From Balanoglossus misakiensis (taxonomy: Eukaryota; Hemichordata): DNA of 64,000 bases. This document shows positions 12,745-25,718 of this stretch, one piece after another. The notes beneath the pieces are model-generated. The model was not told the DNA's origin. It worked only from the letters and a program-made list of their open reading frames with translations, and made no database searches. How positions within the stretch are numbered: position 1 is the stretch's first letter; each line of letters opens with the position of its first letter. Location of the stretch: contig CM082578.2 in assembly GCA_040954595.2 (NCBI GenBank), positions 12,152,001 through 12,216,000 of the forward strand, written 5' to 3'. Made by a program: the position numbers and the translations under genes.

Positions 12745-15700
12745 TTGTGCCAGTGATGTACATGTGTGTGTGACATACTAAGGATTGCCAACTGACAGAA
12801 AAACAGTAGTAGTACAGAACAATGTTGGTCATGTGTTTGTATTTTACTACTGCTGCATGATGCCTTCTACTCCTTCCACAGATTTGGAACCACCCTGATG
12901 TCCTGTACGAAGCAGTCCAGAAGAAGAATGAGGCTGAGTCTGGCGACGTGGACACCGACCTTGACCTGCCAGACATGGTGTCAAGGTCAGCTTCACCTAG
13001 TGTCCACCGCAGCGCGTCGGCACCGAGTCTGACAGCTCTGAAGAGTCGGGAAAGTCCAGCAAGGAAAGGCAAATATGAGCAGCTGCCAGGGTTGATTGGT
13101 TTCCAAGAGAAGATACAGCAAGTGATATCTTTGGATTGGGTAAGAGGTGTTCTCTAAAAACACACTTGTAGGCGAAAAATTGGGGGGGGGGGAAAGAGGG
13201 AAGTTTTTGAGGGTAGTGAGGTGGGAACTGAATATTTTAAAAATTTATATCCAAATTCGCCCATACCCCTTACCCATTACTTGTGAATGCAGCCTAAAGT
13301 ACATGTACATGCATAGAAGTTCAGAAAACCTAATGGCCGCCATCTTTGTCCATGCAGGCTAATGACATTTTTTGGAACTACAAACCAAACGTTTTGAACA
13401 ACAGCGGGAAAATGCTGACGATGTTTTACATCTTGGATGAAAGTATCAGGCAGGGGGACAAAGTCTTGGTTTTCAGGTGAGTAACCTTATTTGCCATGAC
13501 AACAGGATCATTACTGAACAAAGTAAACAATTCAACAGTTACTTGATTCATGGATCTCATAATGCTGATTGTCTTCTGTCCATCCACGCTTTCTTGCAGT
13601 CAAAGTTTGAGTACATTAGACCAGATAGAGAAGTTCTTGGCAGAGCATCCAGTGGCCCGTCCGCCGAATGCGCCAGAAAGCATGCCGACTCAGTGGACAA
13701 GGAACAAGTCCTACTTTCGTAAGTCATTCTCTGAGGAATATACAAGAAGTGGTTGGCTAACACACATCACTCTTGTCACCATATAGTACATTGATTGTTT
13801 TCTGATTCTCCATTGTTTTCGTCTGTCTCTTACTGGTGGTGTCTGTGCAGAAAGAATGTGACTTTTCACCGACAGTAAACAGTGATGTCGGTAACCCCTG
13901 TAAATAATAAGTCAAAGGAGAAGCATGAACAGAACGCACATAAATACTTCCTCTTTACAGTATACAATGCATTAGGGACACACTATAATAATGACTGTAC
14001 CCCTGCCAATCCCCCCACCCCATACAGGTCTCGATGGCAGCAGCTCTTCGTCCGAACGGGAAAAGATGATCAACAACTTCAACTCGCCAACCAACTCTGA
14101 TGTGTGGCTGTTTTTGCTGTCAACGAGGTAAGCATCACTGTGTACAAAAAATAGCAGGATCGAGTCACCTGTTCAGTGTCACGGCTTTATTGGTTGTGGT
14201 TTTAAGGTAGAAATGCAATGACTTGCTTCACAATTGATGTCCGTTCATTTACAGGGCTGGCTGCCTCGGCGTCAATCTTGTTGGTGCCAACCGTGTCATC
14301 GTCTTCGATGCTTCCTGGAATCCGTGCCACGACGCCCAAGCGGTGTGTCGGGTCTACCGCTACGGTCAGTTGAAAAAGTGTCACATCTACAGGCTGGTGT
14401 CGGAGAATACACTGGAGAAGAAGATCTACGACCGACAGATTTCCAAGCAAGGAATGTCAGGTAATGGAGTACTGTCAGAAAATGACCTTCTTGCCGAGGA
14501 AAAAAATATTGGTTTGAAACCTTTTCATGTTGATCATGTGAGTTGCTAAAACAAATTATGTGTACATACCCCCTTGCGAGGCCATCGTAACATGTTCTTC
14601 TGTTTTGATAGACCGCGTGATTGATGAACTGAATCCGGAGTTGAATTTAACGAAGAAGGAGGTCGAGTCGTTGCTTGAATACGATGAGAGTGACATGCCG
14701 TACGAAGATTTTGGTCACCATGCCAAGAAATACAAAGACCCCATCCTGCGTGAAATTTGTTCTTCCTACAGTCGTTATATTGCCAAGGTAATAGTCGCAT
14801 TTATTACTTGCATGAAGTGAAGCTGTGGGAGTCTGTTGGGGGCTGATAACGTGCCAGTCTAATGTGTCGCTTGGCAGATCCATCCAGAATTGTCCAGTAG
14901 ACCATTCTCCGAACTCCACAAGACCCTGTGAAATTCCTGCATGGCTGGGCAGTTTATAGGGAAGTCCGGATATTTATGACCAAACTCTTATTATTTACCT
15001 CTGACAGGAACCATTTACGCACGAGTCACTGCTGATGGACCGAAAGGAGTCCAGACTGACCAGAGCAGAAAAGCGTGCGGCAAAGAAGAGTTATGAAGCC
15101 GAGAAGAGACTGAACATCAGCTACTCCCGGCCGTCCTACACTGCGTACTACCCCAAGGGGTCCAATCCCACACAGACCGGGAGCTCTTCATCAATCAATC
15201 TTTCAAGGTAGATTTTTTTTATCACTGTCTCCAGACCAGTTTGACTTTGAAATAATTATCTCTCGCATGATCCAGAATGATGAATTGAAGGAGTTAACAA
15301 AGTCCATTTTTGGACCTTGACCTCACCCAGCCATGATGTCACAGGTCACCAGGGTGTCAGAGTTCAATTTGTACAGTGTAGTCTCAAACAAAATGGCTGC
15401 CGTAAGTGTCCATAACACAAAAGCTTTAATCCGTCGACAATGTTTTAATCCACTCCAGGTTCTCCAGCGGGCAGCACGGGCCAGTGAACAGACCCGTGGC
15501 CAGCGTGCGTCCAATGCAGACCACTCCAATACCTATGCAACCAGCGTCCAGTGCAGCAACTGCGGGGGTCAGCGAGCAGGTCAAGCAGAGGCTTCTGAAC
15601 CTGAAACAAGCGGGGGTCACAGTGCAGAAGATTGTCACCACAACAGGTCAGTGTCATTCAACCGACAAGCTGCACGGCACAATGTTTATTGTATTTTACT

Positions 15701-17171
15701 GTTGCAAAGAATTGATGCGAACCAAAACTTTCATGGGTCTTTGAAACACACTTGGATGTGAGATGGCATACACATAGTGTACTTGTGTTTGAGTTTTGAT
15801 AATATGGAGTTACCACTGTGGCTAAATAGTCAATAAATGTTTAGAATAAGAATGTAAATAAAGGACTCAAAATTACTGTGAATTATCTTGTCTTGTTTTA
15901 CAGATATACATCTTCCGGGGCTAAACACACCATCGACTTCTTCAGCCCCGATGATAAAAGCAGGGGAGACCATCAACATCATACGAACACAGAAAGGGAT
16001 CTATGTCCGCAACCAAGAAGGCAAGATCTATGCGGTGCGGCCCGGTCCCTCGCGCAACTCGTCGGAGCCCAATGCCAGCAGCAGCGACGCGACACCACCA
16101 CCTTCCTCAGCAGGTGTGAGTGACATGTGGATTGGAAACGTCGGCTTGGCTGACGGCGACAAGCAGCAAACGCCGGGTATTATGTCAACGGGTCAGAGTG
16201 CGGAGAGCAAAGTGGCCGCGAGTCCGCCCGTCGCCGAATCGACAGATCTGAATCCGCTGCGCACTCTGCTGGGTTCTGATCCCGAGACCTCCAAGCCAGC
16301 AACTCAACTCCCCGATGGCAGTGACATGGAAAAATTCACCTCGCAAGGGGATTCCGTGACCAACAACACGTACGTGACGACTTCTCCCACGACTGGCACA
16401 GACACGAACTTAAGTACCGGCACCCCGACCGGAATGAGTCTCTCGTCGATTGTTTGTATGTCGACGCCAACCGTAACAACCACCACGGTCAACGCCAGTC
16501 GTCCAGGCAGCCAGCAGTCTGCAAGTACCGAGAACTCGGCTGAGAAAACAGGCACAGATGCTAGTGTGACAAAACCACAGCTTCTCGGTCCAATGCCTTC
16601 GGTCATTCCACCCTTTGGTGCCCTCTCGTTGCCGTCGTCGTCGGGCGCGCCCCTGCCACTGATGAGCCTAGCGGGCTTGCCTGCGCCCATACCGCACAGT
16701 CAGTCGCTGGGCTATTACCCAGTGCCCGGAATGCCCCCCTTTCAGCACCACCACAGCCCGTTTGGGCTGCCAGATTCGCGAATGAACCCCATGGCCGGAC
16801 TGGCCGGCCTGGGGTACTCGAGTCCCATGGCATTCAGCGCGCACGGCAACGGCAGCCAGCTGGCCGTCTCCAGGCACCAGGGAACGGGGCTGGGTGCCCC
16901 GGCAACACTCCTGCCCAAAGCCCAGAGCGTGGACAGCAGTCTGGCGCACCTCTCCGGAATGATGGACGCCAGCAACAGTAGCAGCAGCGGCTCGAGCACG
17001 CCCACAGGCAGCAGCCGCTTCGGCGAGGTCGGCGACCTGGCGAACTTGATCAATTTCACCCAGTCCAACTGGCTGCAGAATTCCATGCAAAGAATTGGCG
17101 ACAGTTTTGTGAGCAAGTCCGACAGCGGAGGAGAGGAGGCACAAAGTATGGATGTTGTAAATGACTCATAA
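8410..17171 (+). CDS. RAD54L2: RAD54L2/ARIP4 SNF2-family helicase-like ATPase
   Basis: A nuclear DNA-dependent ATPase; the mammalian protein (androgen receptor-interacting protein 4) modulates transcription. Coding exons: 8410-8981, 9144-9310, 9753-9947, 10507-10730, 10878-11232, 11400-11567, 11807-11921, 12033-12195, 12445-12687, 12882-13139, 13358-13476, 13600-13718, 14028-14127, 14255-14460, 14612-14787, 15008-15207, 15459-15646 and 15904-17171. All join in phase to give 1611 residues; human is about 1467. An acidic/serine-rich then lysine-rich N-terminus (1-195) leads to the conserved RRNIKKLL segment. Helicase motifs are GLGKT (419-423), DEGH (577-580), LTGYPLQNN and RAGCLGVNL (933-941), with motif VI at [11 protein letters not shown] (961-971). 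The C-terminal GEKINII-type segment ([15 protein letters not shown]) and long serine/proline-rich tail also match ARIP4. The start is the first ATG after the acceptor. DEGH and the flanking text separate it from RAD54 and ATRX. Confidence 0.95.
9343..9800 (+). repeat. Tandem duplication of about 225 bp carrying the start of a RAD54L2 exon
   Basis: Copy 1 (about 9343-9566) and copy 2 (about 9567-9800) share a TAAATATTTA-like start, then GAAATGAAA, GATTGACGAG, GAGAAAACCCT, TGCCCACTAG, ATATAAT, AAAAGGCATGT, a pyrimidine tract and acceptor, and the opening of exon 9753-9947. Copy 1 holds only the first 60 or so bases of the exon. The copies have diverged by substitutions and small indels. Confidence 0.8.
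9506..9568 (+). CDS. RAD54L2: Candidate in-frame cassette exon of RAD54L2 from the duplication
   Basis: The duplicated acceptor is intact (TTTGCAG) and a GTAAAT donor follows at 9569, created at the junction of the two repeat units. The 63 bases keep the reading phase on both sides, and inclusion would add 21 residues. If it is not spliced at that donor, it reads into a stop shortly after. The donor is weak, so it may be unused. Confidence 0.35.
12704..12742. repeat. (TG)n microsatellite
   Basis: About 19 TG units with one offset, immediately downstream of a RAD54L2 exon donor (12687). Confidence 0.9.
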
Positions 17172-17880
17172 TGGACGAAACTTGCATCGGTGCATAGTGG
17201 ACTTTTAGTGAATGGACTGAAATATATTATCTCCCTACTGAGTAGGAAGAAATACCAGCAGCTCAAATAAGATTGAGTGAAAGAGAATATATATATATAT
17301 ATATAATGTTCATTCTTTTATTCCAGGGAAATGCTCCCTTTTAAGAATGTACCCCAATCCCTGCTCACAGCGGTGAAAACTGGCCACATATACTCCTTGC
17401 GTGGTTGAGGGTCAACGCGCCTTACTGCTAATGAACATGCCCATTGTTGCTCAGCATTAGCCCCGGGAAGCATGGGGGAGGGAGGGGGGAGTGGCTGCAT
17501 CTGACTGAAAAAATAATAAGGGGATGCACAGGTTTCAGTAGTGGCGTTAAGATCCCATTGGGGGTCTCGAGGCCCACCAGACTCACAAGTAGATTATGCA
17601 TGCTCTCTTCTGAAAAGTGTACATTTGAAATGCAATTTCTTTGCAGTGAAGCACTTTTCATTTCATGAACTCTTTTAAGTGGTAAGTGTTGTGTGTCCAG
17701 ACTATGTTAATAAAAAATGTGCTGTAGGAAAAAAAATTGTAATGAAGTGTTCGTGTGACAGAATTTTATAAGTTTTTATTGTTTTTCACTGTATGCACAC
17801 CTTAAAGTGTTCTTCAGTGTTTATTTAATGTGTGTGACGTAGGAAAGTCACAAACAAAATAAAAAAATATATTCCAAAAT
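17172..17880 (+). other. RAD54L2: RAD54L2 3' UTR with polyadenylation signals
   Basis: No coding sequence. AATAAA hexamers at 17709-17714 and 17858-17863 are plausible polyadenylation signals. An (AT)n tract lies at about 17287-17305. Confidence 0.6.
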
Positions 17881-18270
17881 GACAATCTTTATCTTGTCTC
17901 ATTCTGAAAGTGCCATGAAGAACTAGCACAGTCGGGAATAGCATAAGATGTGTGTGTGTTAATACATGTACCTGTTAGCACTGTTTTTCTCATTGTCAAA
18001 GACAAAGGTTGACTGTCATCATCATCGCGTAAAAATACTGACGACTCGAACCACTTGAGGGCGCTGTTAGACACACCACGTGCAGGTATGTTTCGCACAA
18101 GGTGATTCTAGCCCAGCCCGACACATAGGTCGCTTGCCCTTCTCTGACAGTCACATGAATCGGGATGAGGCATTTATCTGACCACAATCCCTCTTAGGAA
18201 TGTTTTCCTTTCATAAATCTCGGCGGACAACTGGCATGGCACTTTGTGCTAAGTCCTACACTTGTCTCCG

Positions 18271-18330
18271 CTGCGCAAAAAAATGCGAGCTTTTAATTTT
18301 ATAATTAAAAGTTCGCATTTTATTGCGCAG
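18271..18330. repeat. 60-bp near-perfect palindrome
   Basis: Two 30-base arms match at 27 of 30 positions with no spacer, beginning CTGCGCAA and ending TTGCGCAG, with TTTTAATT/AATTAAAA at the centre. It lies between RAD54L2 and the CUB gene. It could be a short inverted-repeat element or a strong hairpin. Confidence 0.75.
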
Positions 18331-18689
18331 TGTGGGCATGTCACTGAGTCTTGTTGACATGTTACAATGAGGATTGCAATCAATGATGATGATAATTTTT
18401 TTTTTAAAACAGTATGTCATTCCTTGCTGTTGTTTGTCGATCACGGGCGTTTGTAGGGACTAACAGTGTATTTGTGGAGTTGACGTCGAATATAAAAAAA
18501 AAGTGGCGTATCGCAAGGCCCCAAAACACCGCGAAGAACTCATATGACGCGAAAGCTGGAGATAAAAGACTAAGAAAGCAATGTTTATACAAACGCCTGT
18601 GCACAGTATGTATCATTAATTTCATAATCAATGCATGCGATATGCCCAGGTGAAATCTTGCTCTACCTGGTCGGTCCTTTCAGTGAACG

Positions 18690-18701
18690 TGCGCATGCGC
18701 C
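18690..18701. promoter_or_regulatory. NRF1-type site, likely promoter of the CUB/LDLa gene
   Basis: TGCGCATGCGCC matches the palindromic NRF1 consensus. A donor-like GAG followed by GTAAGA at 18819/18820 downstream suggests a non-coding first exon ending at 18819. Confidence 0.4.
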
Positions 18702-18819
18702 TGTTCATTTCCATATCGCCTTGGCGAATGTAAACGCTTTCGATTGTCTTGGGGATACGTTGTGCTGAGCTGCAGGAGATCGGGCTGATTGATGCGTTAT
18801 GTAATTCAGCATTATAGAG

Positions 18820-20962
18820 GTAAGAAACCGGCGCTTGTACCTACTCCTTTGCGCCATGAATATCACAACTTTAGGTGATGATGTACAGTGTGATCTGCGA
18901 ATGCGGGAACACCTTTTAGTTTTAATCATGATGATCGATGTCAGTGTACGTACGTCAGCCATTTTCCAAAAGGTACAGTCTGTACCTATAGGCTCGGTCA
19001 CGCGTATTGACTGTTGAAAGCGTTTCGATCGGTTGAATATTGTTGGAACAGTTTGGCAGAATGCGAAAGCCTAGCCTCGGGTGTTTAATGGCAATGCGTT
19101 AAAACTGGACGTCAACTGATTTAGTTGAAACAGCCAGCCAGATCTTGTCACGTATGTACGCGTATGTACATATCAACAACACTTTCGACTCTTATGAGTA
19201 TGACCGGTGTCACGCAAGTTTATCTTTTTCGTAAACAAACACAAAGGTGAACGAAACTGTTTGTTTTACGGTGCTGTTATTTACACGAATGTTGACACAT
19301 TTATCCAAACGTTACCACGAATATGCGATCCTGACATCAGAGTTACAATAAATCATGTGTGTAAGTATGGGAAAGTAAATTTCATTAATTTATGATAATT
19401 TAAGGTACATTGTACACACTTTCAAAAGACATTTCTATGGAAAAAATAGAAGAGTGAACTGTGATGTTACCGGACAAACAGTTCATGTTGATTCGCACGT
19501 AACTGCACAAACTGTCAGTTGAAAAGATGTTTAATGCCTTAACAAAATTATAATCTAATATGTTATCGTAATTACTGATACTAATAATAATGATTTCAAT
19601 ATATTCTGTTTACGTAAAAAATATTACGGTCCGTTCTGAACGACAATCAAAATATCCGGAATAGTATCCGGGTACTCAGGGTTGTATTATAAACTGCTGT
19701 TCTCACTCTTCACCTTTGTGCTTGTGTGCAGTGACGTCAGTGTGTGTTATGCACACTGATGCAGAACAATAGACAACACAAAATGATAACAATGCTGCAT
19801 ATCTGCCTCTGTGTAATTGTATGGGTTAGTCCATAGACCCTATCAATATTTTGACATTTTTGGCTGTGGATAATTATTATATAGTGAAATTTCATTGTTG
19901 AACAGACACATATACAGTGTCACATATGGGGCATTGCTGTTGTCAACATCATCATCATCATCATCATCATCGACATCATCATATTATTATTATATTTTGC
20001 CGCTTTTGTGCTCCTTTCCGTTGTCACCATCTGAGACAGCCCCTTACTAGACTGTTAGTAGAATTGCTTCTGTATATATAATAGTTCCCATCCACAAAGA
20101 CCAAACAAGTTTAGGCCAAAGGGAAAAATGTCTTTGTAAGTGTCAGCATTCCCATTCAGTGAATTCACTGTGGCAAACAATAAGCTAATACCTGGGATGT
20201 ATGCAAAGTGAACAAGGGTAACCCAACTCTCTCACTTTGCTACAGGCAGTGGTCTTTGAGCAGTTGAAAGCGACAGATGCCCAGAAGAGCTACTGTAAAT
20301 TGACCGGGGAACCCAATGTGGGCCTTAACAAAAAAAAAAAAAAAAAAAAACTGTGCCATTTGATAGTTCAGCAGGCCAGACTTAACCCTTTCACCCCCAG
20401 TTCTCTCTATAGAGGTCCAACCTTACCATAGAAAACAATGGGTTTGGACTGAACCATGATGGTGAAAGGAGTTAGTTGGAAAAACTACATGGACCAATAC
20501 TTGATATTCGCCATGCGTGAACAGTGTTTTGCCTACATGCGTTATCGTATACTGCCCTTAACGAAATCACTGTTGAAAGAGTTGAACCAGAAGACTCTCT
20601 TTGAGTCACTGAACCGAAATAGTAGACGCCATGGTATTCCCGGAATATAGCTGTGTGTTTTGTACCAGTCAGGGGTTTTGTAACAGTATACTGTATACTA
20701 GAGTTCAGCAGCTTCACAAACAGACATCTTTATGGCATCATATTTCATGTGTGTACTCAGGTAAACAGTTGTCAGAACTTCCTCTTGGTCAGGTAACCAG
20801 TGACCTGTAACATACTGATCCTTGTGTGTATCAGTGCTTAAAGCATAGAACATGAAACGAAACAATTATAAACAAACACAGTTTTAACGATAAAATAGCT
20901 TCAAATATGTTGAGGGCAACTCTAACTGTTGACACTGTTTATATTTACTCCAGTTTTTCTGT
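18820..20962 (+). other. Probable first intron of the CUB/LDLa gene
   Basis: No gene recognised. It contains a CRE-like TGACGTCA at about 19732, a (CAT)n run at 19946-19980, a poly-A tract at 20330-20350 and an inverted-repeat stretch near 20387-20474. Confidence 0.4.
19946..19980. repeat. (CAT)n microsatellite
   Basis: Ten or so consecutive CAT units, with one interruption near the right end. Confidence 0.85.
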
Positions 20963-20972
20963 ATAGGCAACT

Positions 20973-23900
20973 ATGAAAAGAATGGCAGCTGAACTGGTCT
21001 TGACAGCGGCAGTGTTGGCAGCCATGACAGTGGTGTCGGCTGTCGGCAGTGGATGTGATGTCAGTGAAGATCCGATAGAGGTCCATTTTGGAGACGAAGA
21101 GCACCTGGTTGCCCCTAATTATCCAAACCGCTATCTGCCCGGCCAACGGTGCAATTTCCTGATTTCAACAGATGATAGTAAGTGGGCTATGAATGATATC
21201 ATGTTAAGGATGTACGATCAGTAAAATTGAAAGTATTGACTTTTCTTTTAATTGTGGATTTTTGTCGAAAGAGGGTGTATTGCACTTTTATGTTGCATGT
21301 AAATTGTACATTAGAGTTTGAATTGTCGTGTTTGAAAAACTGAATAGAAATCTAGACTTATATAAATTTAATCCTTTGTTGAACCATCTTTGCCGATTCA
21401 ACTTTAGATTACAAGATACGAGTTGAATTTGAAGACTTTGAGTTGGAGGCGAGAGACAGTGGAGAATGTCTCTACGATTACTTTGAATTCTACGACGGCG
21501 ACTCGACGTCGGATCGTCACCTAGGTCGCTACTGTGGCGAGAAGATGCCCAGCACGGTGGTTTCGACCGGCAAAGTGATGCTGGTTGTGTTCATTAGTGA
21601 TCAGACAATACAGCCCGGGACAGCCAGGGCCAAAATTGAGAGTGTTCCCAGCAACTATATCGGTGAGTTGATTAGGGGTAAAAGTTGTATGAATTTGAAG
21701 ATTTTTTCAGAAATTTCTCTGCATCAATCCCGTGTTTTTGCTCAGAAGGTTTTCTGAAGTTTTAAATTATTGTACTCCAGAACCGTATGAGATCAGTCAG
21801 TGTGGCGGCATTCTGACCAATGACCAGGGAGATTTCTCATCACCTGACTATCCCTATGGCTACGAATCCAATGAATACTGTGTCTATGTTATATCTGTGG
21901 ATAGAGATGATACTATACAGGTAAGTAAAATGCTAAAGAAAAAAAATCTGTTAAATTAATGGACAGGCTTACTTTGCAGTTGTGGACAAATCAAATGTTT
22001 GGCTATTGGCAAAAACACACACCTGGCTATTGGCAAAATAGCACTGAACACTTGTAACCTATCAATATTCAAATTTCCGTCCACAGCTCCACTTCACGTC
22101 GTTCGACCTGGAGACCCACAGATCCTGCGAGTACGACTTTGTCAGTGTGCTGGACGGCGATGATTTGATGCATTCGAACGTGATCGGCAAGTATTGTGGC
22201 GGAGAAGACAACAGGCCACCGCACATTGTAGAGTCGACGGGGAATAAGATGACCGTTGTCTTTCACTCGGACGTAACCATCCACTACGAGGGATTCTACG
22301 CCAAGTACGCCATATCCGACATCGGCTTTCCCGATCTGCCTCCAACATCACTGGTTCCTTCTGCTAACACAGTAGCAGGTAAGTCATCACACGAATATTC
22401 TGCATGAAATTTCTTGCAAAAAAAATCATGTGGTAAGCTAGCTCTGTACATTATAATTGTTCATTGATCGATGTGAGAAGACTGACCCAAGCTACATCTA
22501 TTCAGACAAAAACTCTACAAAATTTCACACCACTTTTACTTCTCTTGCATTTCAGTTTGTGATCTGTCCCGGGCAATCATAAACGACAGAGGAGGAATTA
22601 TTGTCTCGCATGAATCCTACCCTGACGGACAATATCCTAATGAAGCCGAGTGCGTCACCGTCATCATTGGCAGTCGCCTGTCGGACAAAATCTACCTGTC
22701 CATTGAAGAAATGGATCTCAAGCCCCAGTCAAGTAAGTGCATTACTGTTCTATGTAGATACGCCATTGTGTTTGTGCAAAACCGGGCAAAAGATCAGTGT
22801 TCTTCAGATATATTTAATATTAGAACTTGATCGCCATGACTCCAAATATGGCTGACATGATGTCTTGACCTTTGACACTATTTTTTTCATTTCCAGCGAG
22901 TGAGGACCAGTGTCAGGCCGGCTCCGGTGACTACATTGAAGTTGTCGATGGCGACCTGAACATCTTCAATCCCACCGTGCTGGGAAGACAGTGCGGCTCG
23001 CAAACCGACTCCTTCACCTCGTCCTTTGTGTATTTACAGTTGCACTTCATCACGGACACCACCCACACCCAACAGCACAGGGGCTTCAAGGCCATCTATG
23101 CTGTGTATTACACAGGTGAGTGTTGTTTTCCTACATGATTTATGCTTTAATTGCTAGAGCTGTTTTGATGTCGTATGACAAAGGGGTGGCGGTTATGTGA
23201 ATTAGCTTACATTGCTATCGCCTTGCCTTGTTTTCTCATTCTGTAATAAACTGCCCCGAAACACCTCAATTATTCATCATGTGCAATTAACATTAATGAA
23301 TTGTACTCACTCAACCAAGCCTGTGTATTGTGTTTTGATCAGCCAATGACCCTCATTACATTTGAATCACTAATGCAATCCACCGTCTGTTGATTTTGGG
23401 AGAGAAAAATGCCCTTGTGTGTAAGACTAAGAGTATAAAAAATGTTGATTCAGTGGTGTACCTCTATAAATAAAAAAAAATGTTTATGTTCAGGGACAAT
23501 CATTTCCAGGTGACTCCATCGACAGTGTGTATCAAAAGCAGTTCATACAATTATGGGTCAGTCACTGATATGGAAAAGAGCATTGAAACTGAAAAACATA
23601 TTTATCTTATATTCAGTAGGAATGTGGGGCAGGAGTTAACTTTTGACGATGGGCATTTCAAAAGCAATGTTGACCTAATCTCTTGGATTAAATTAATGCT
23701 CATAAATCCTATTCTGCTTTTCAACATGCCTCCAGTATTCGCTGATTAAACTGTACAAACACTCAATAATTCATGATAGATTGCTGAAGCCTATGGATAC
23801 CCAGTTATGCCATCTTCACTGTCGACTGACCAAGTTTTGAATATTTTATGGTTTTGAAAAATGTATACATGGAAAATGCAAATTTTATCAGAATAATGTA

Positions 23901-25718
23901 GTTGCTGCTGAATGCAAGAAGTGTGTGCGCTGTCGCCAGAGGTGACAAGTCCCTTTCATTTTTCTTTGCAACCTTCCTGTTTTCTTGTTTTTTGAAAAAA
24001 CAAGGGAAGAAATGGACATTATTTAAGAATTAGAAGAGATTAGATAACACATAACTTATGCAGAGAATTGCAAATATGCCATCAAAATGGAATATATCAT
24101 ATTGCAAAGAAATTAGGATTCAGCTTTCACTTTGCATTGGAACAGGAATGGGGACATTTTGTTGTCACCATGGAGACTTCCCTCTACGTAGAACGATTCC
24201 CACCATCAACGCTTTATGGCTCTATTAATGGATTTACAAATTGTTCGAAACACCAGAACTAAACCAGACGACAGATAAACAGTAATAAAAAACCCAGCTG
24301 CTGAAATATGCGTTGTGCCTTTGGACACTTCTGGAGAGAACGTTCACTGTGAGATCATGTTACCAGTCAATGTAAATTAATTGTTTTTTTCTATCATTAT
24401 GTTTTCAGACTCGTTTGGCTGCAATACTGGCGATTTCCAGTGTCGTAACGACCGATGCATCGCAGAGTATCTGGTCTGTGATGGGTACAATCACTGTGGC
24501 GACAACACTGATGAAGACGAAGGCTGTGGTATGCATGTTTTGTCTTCTACATTTCAAGATGGTGTCTATTTTGTGAAGATTTGAAGATGAAACCATTAAA
24601 AATTTCATATGCAGAAATGGTTTGTCTCCAGAATATCATTGGCATAGAAAGTGCATTTGTAATCAAATGATATGGATTAATAATTAACTTGTGAATGTAA
24701 TTTTCTCAATTCTGCAACACCAATTAGGCTTGGCGCCGGACCCAGACAGTCCCGGGTCAAACACTGACAAGGGGGACGAAAAGAAAGGTGTAGACACGGG
24801 TTTGATCATTGGACTGTGCATTGCGTTTGGAGCCGTCCTGTCTGCAGTGGCTTGTCTAGTCATCATCAAAGTGTTCTCAAAGCCTGCACAACGCCCCGAG
24901 GCAAGACTCACCAACCTGCAGACACAAATGGAGAGGTAAATTAATTCTCACATCCAGTTTCACACCAGGGCCTACATGAACACCTTATCAATGGTACTGC
25001 TGGGATTACGAGTGAATGGACGACAGTTTCACCCGAAGCTCACAAAACCTCTTATTGTTTTTCTTGCTGCGTCCATGTAAAACGTAGTTTAATTGTCATG
25101 CCAAAAATTTGAAAAAACGTATGGGTTGGAAGGTTTGGATATCTCTATGATGTCAACACATTGACTGCAGGGTTACAATTGAACTTATCTCTCATATTCA
25201 GAGAACAGACAATATTGCTAACAATTGCTAAAAAAAATGATAAGGTGATCTCCCAGAGGTAAAATATTTTCATTCAGTATTGTTTTTTGTTTTTTTTTAC
25301 TTCCAGGAATGAGGCTGGCGAACGGGTAACCGGCCATGACAATCCAATCTACGACAGTGAACGCATCACTGCTCCTTCAGCGCCGCCCAGATACTCAGAG
25401 GTGGTGAATCTGACCAGGCCAGGGTTGACTGCCCCTGTCACTGTCGCTGACACGCCCCAAGCCCCACCTCTGGAAGAGAAGGATAGCTCCTTTCCCGCTA
25501 ACGGGAATTTCGTGACGGCTACGCTACCGCCACCACAGCCTGTTCCAGCCGGTCAGCTACCACCGCTGAGAAACGCTCCCTTGCCGAATCCGTCAAGAGA
25601 CGCGTTGTACAGCAACGAGGCATCCAGACTGGAGAGCGCATCAGCTCTACCCCCTATCAGCCACCCTCCCCCCACCAGATTACCCCCTCTGAGTGACCCA
25701 CCGTCCTATCATACTTAA
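20973..25718 (+). CDS. Three-CUB, LDLa, single-pass membrane receptor-like protein
   Basis: A predicted type I cell-surface protein of 675 residues. Coding exons: 20973-21177, 21408-21662, 21781-21920, 22087-22378, 22556-22732, 22897-23115, 24409-24528, 24728-24935 and 25307-25718, all in phase. A signal peptide (1 to about 27) is followed by three CUB domains at about 28-150, 160-280 and 299-429, each split over two exons. Then come one LDL-receptor class A module (about 430-469, six cysteines, ending in the acidic calcium-binding run DNTDEDEGC), a stalk, and a membrane helix (about 492-515). The tail has NPIY followed by PPRY, and the protein ends PPSY-HT. NPxY is an endocytosis/PTB-adaptor motif and PPxY recruits WW-domain proteins such as NEDD4 ligases. 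The layout resembles NETO proteins (two CUB plus LDLa), but the extra CUB and PPxY tail differ, so no orthologue is named. Confidence 0.85.
23116..24408 (+). other. Intron between the third CUB domain and the LDLa exon
   Basis: An intron of 1.3 kb. No extra exon or RNA gene recognised; the open frames in it have no recognisable domain. Confidence 0.6.

Noticed and set aside
8410-17171. Assignment of the SNF2 protein as ATRX or RAD54
   Set aside because: [13 protein letters not shown], the RRNIKKLL segment and the C-terminal [15 protein letters not shown] block match RAD54L2/ARIP4; no ADD or RAD54 N-terminal features.
16304-17266. Minus-strand open frames opposite the last RAD54L2 exon
   Set aside because: Antisense to a GC-rich, serine/proline-rich coding exon; no recognisable protein content.
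19946-19980. CRISPR-like repeat array
   Set aside because: A simple CAT microsatellite with no spacers, in animal DNA.
20237-20350. Retroposed gene fragment ending in poly-A
   Set aside because: The stretch before the A-tract has no recognisable coding or SINE promoter content; a simple A-run is equally likely.
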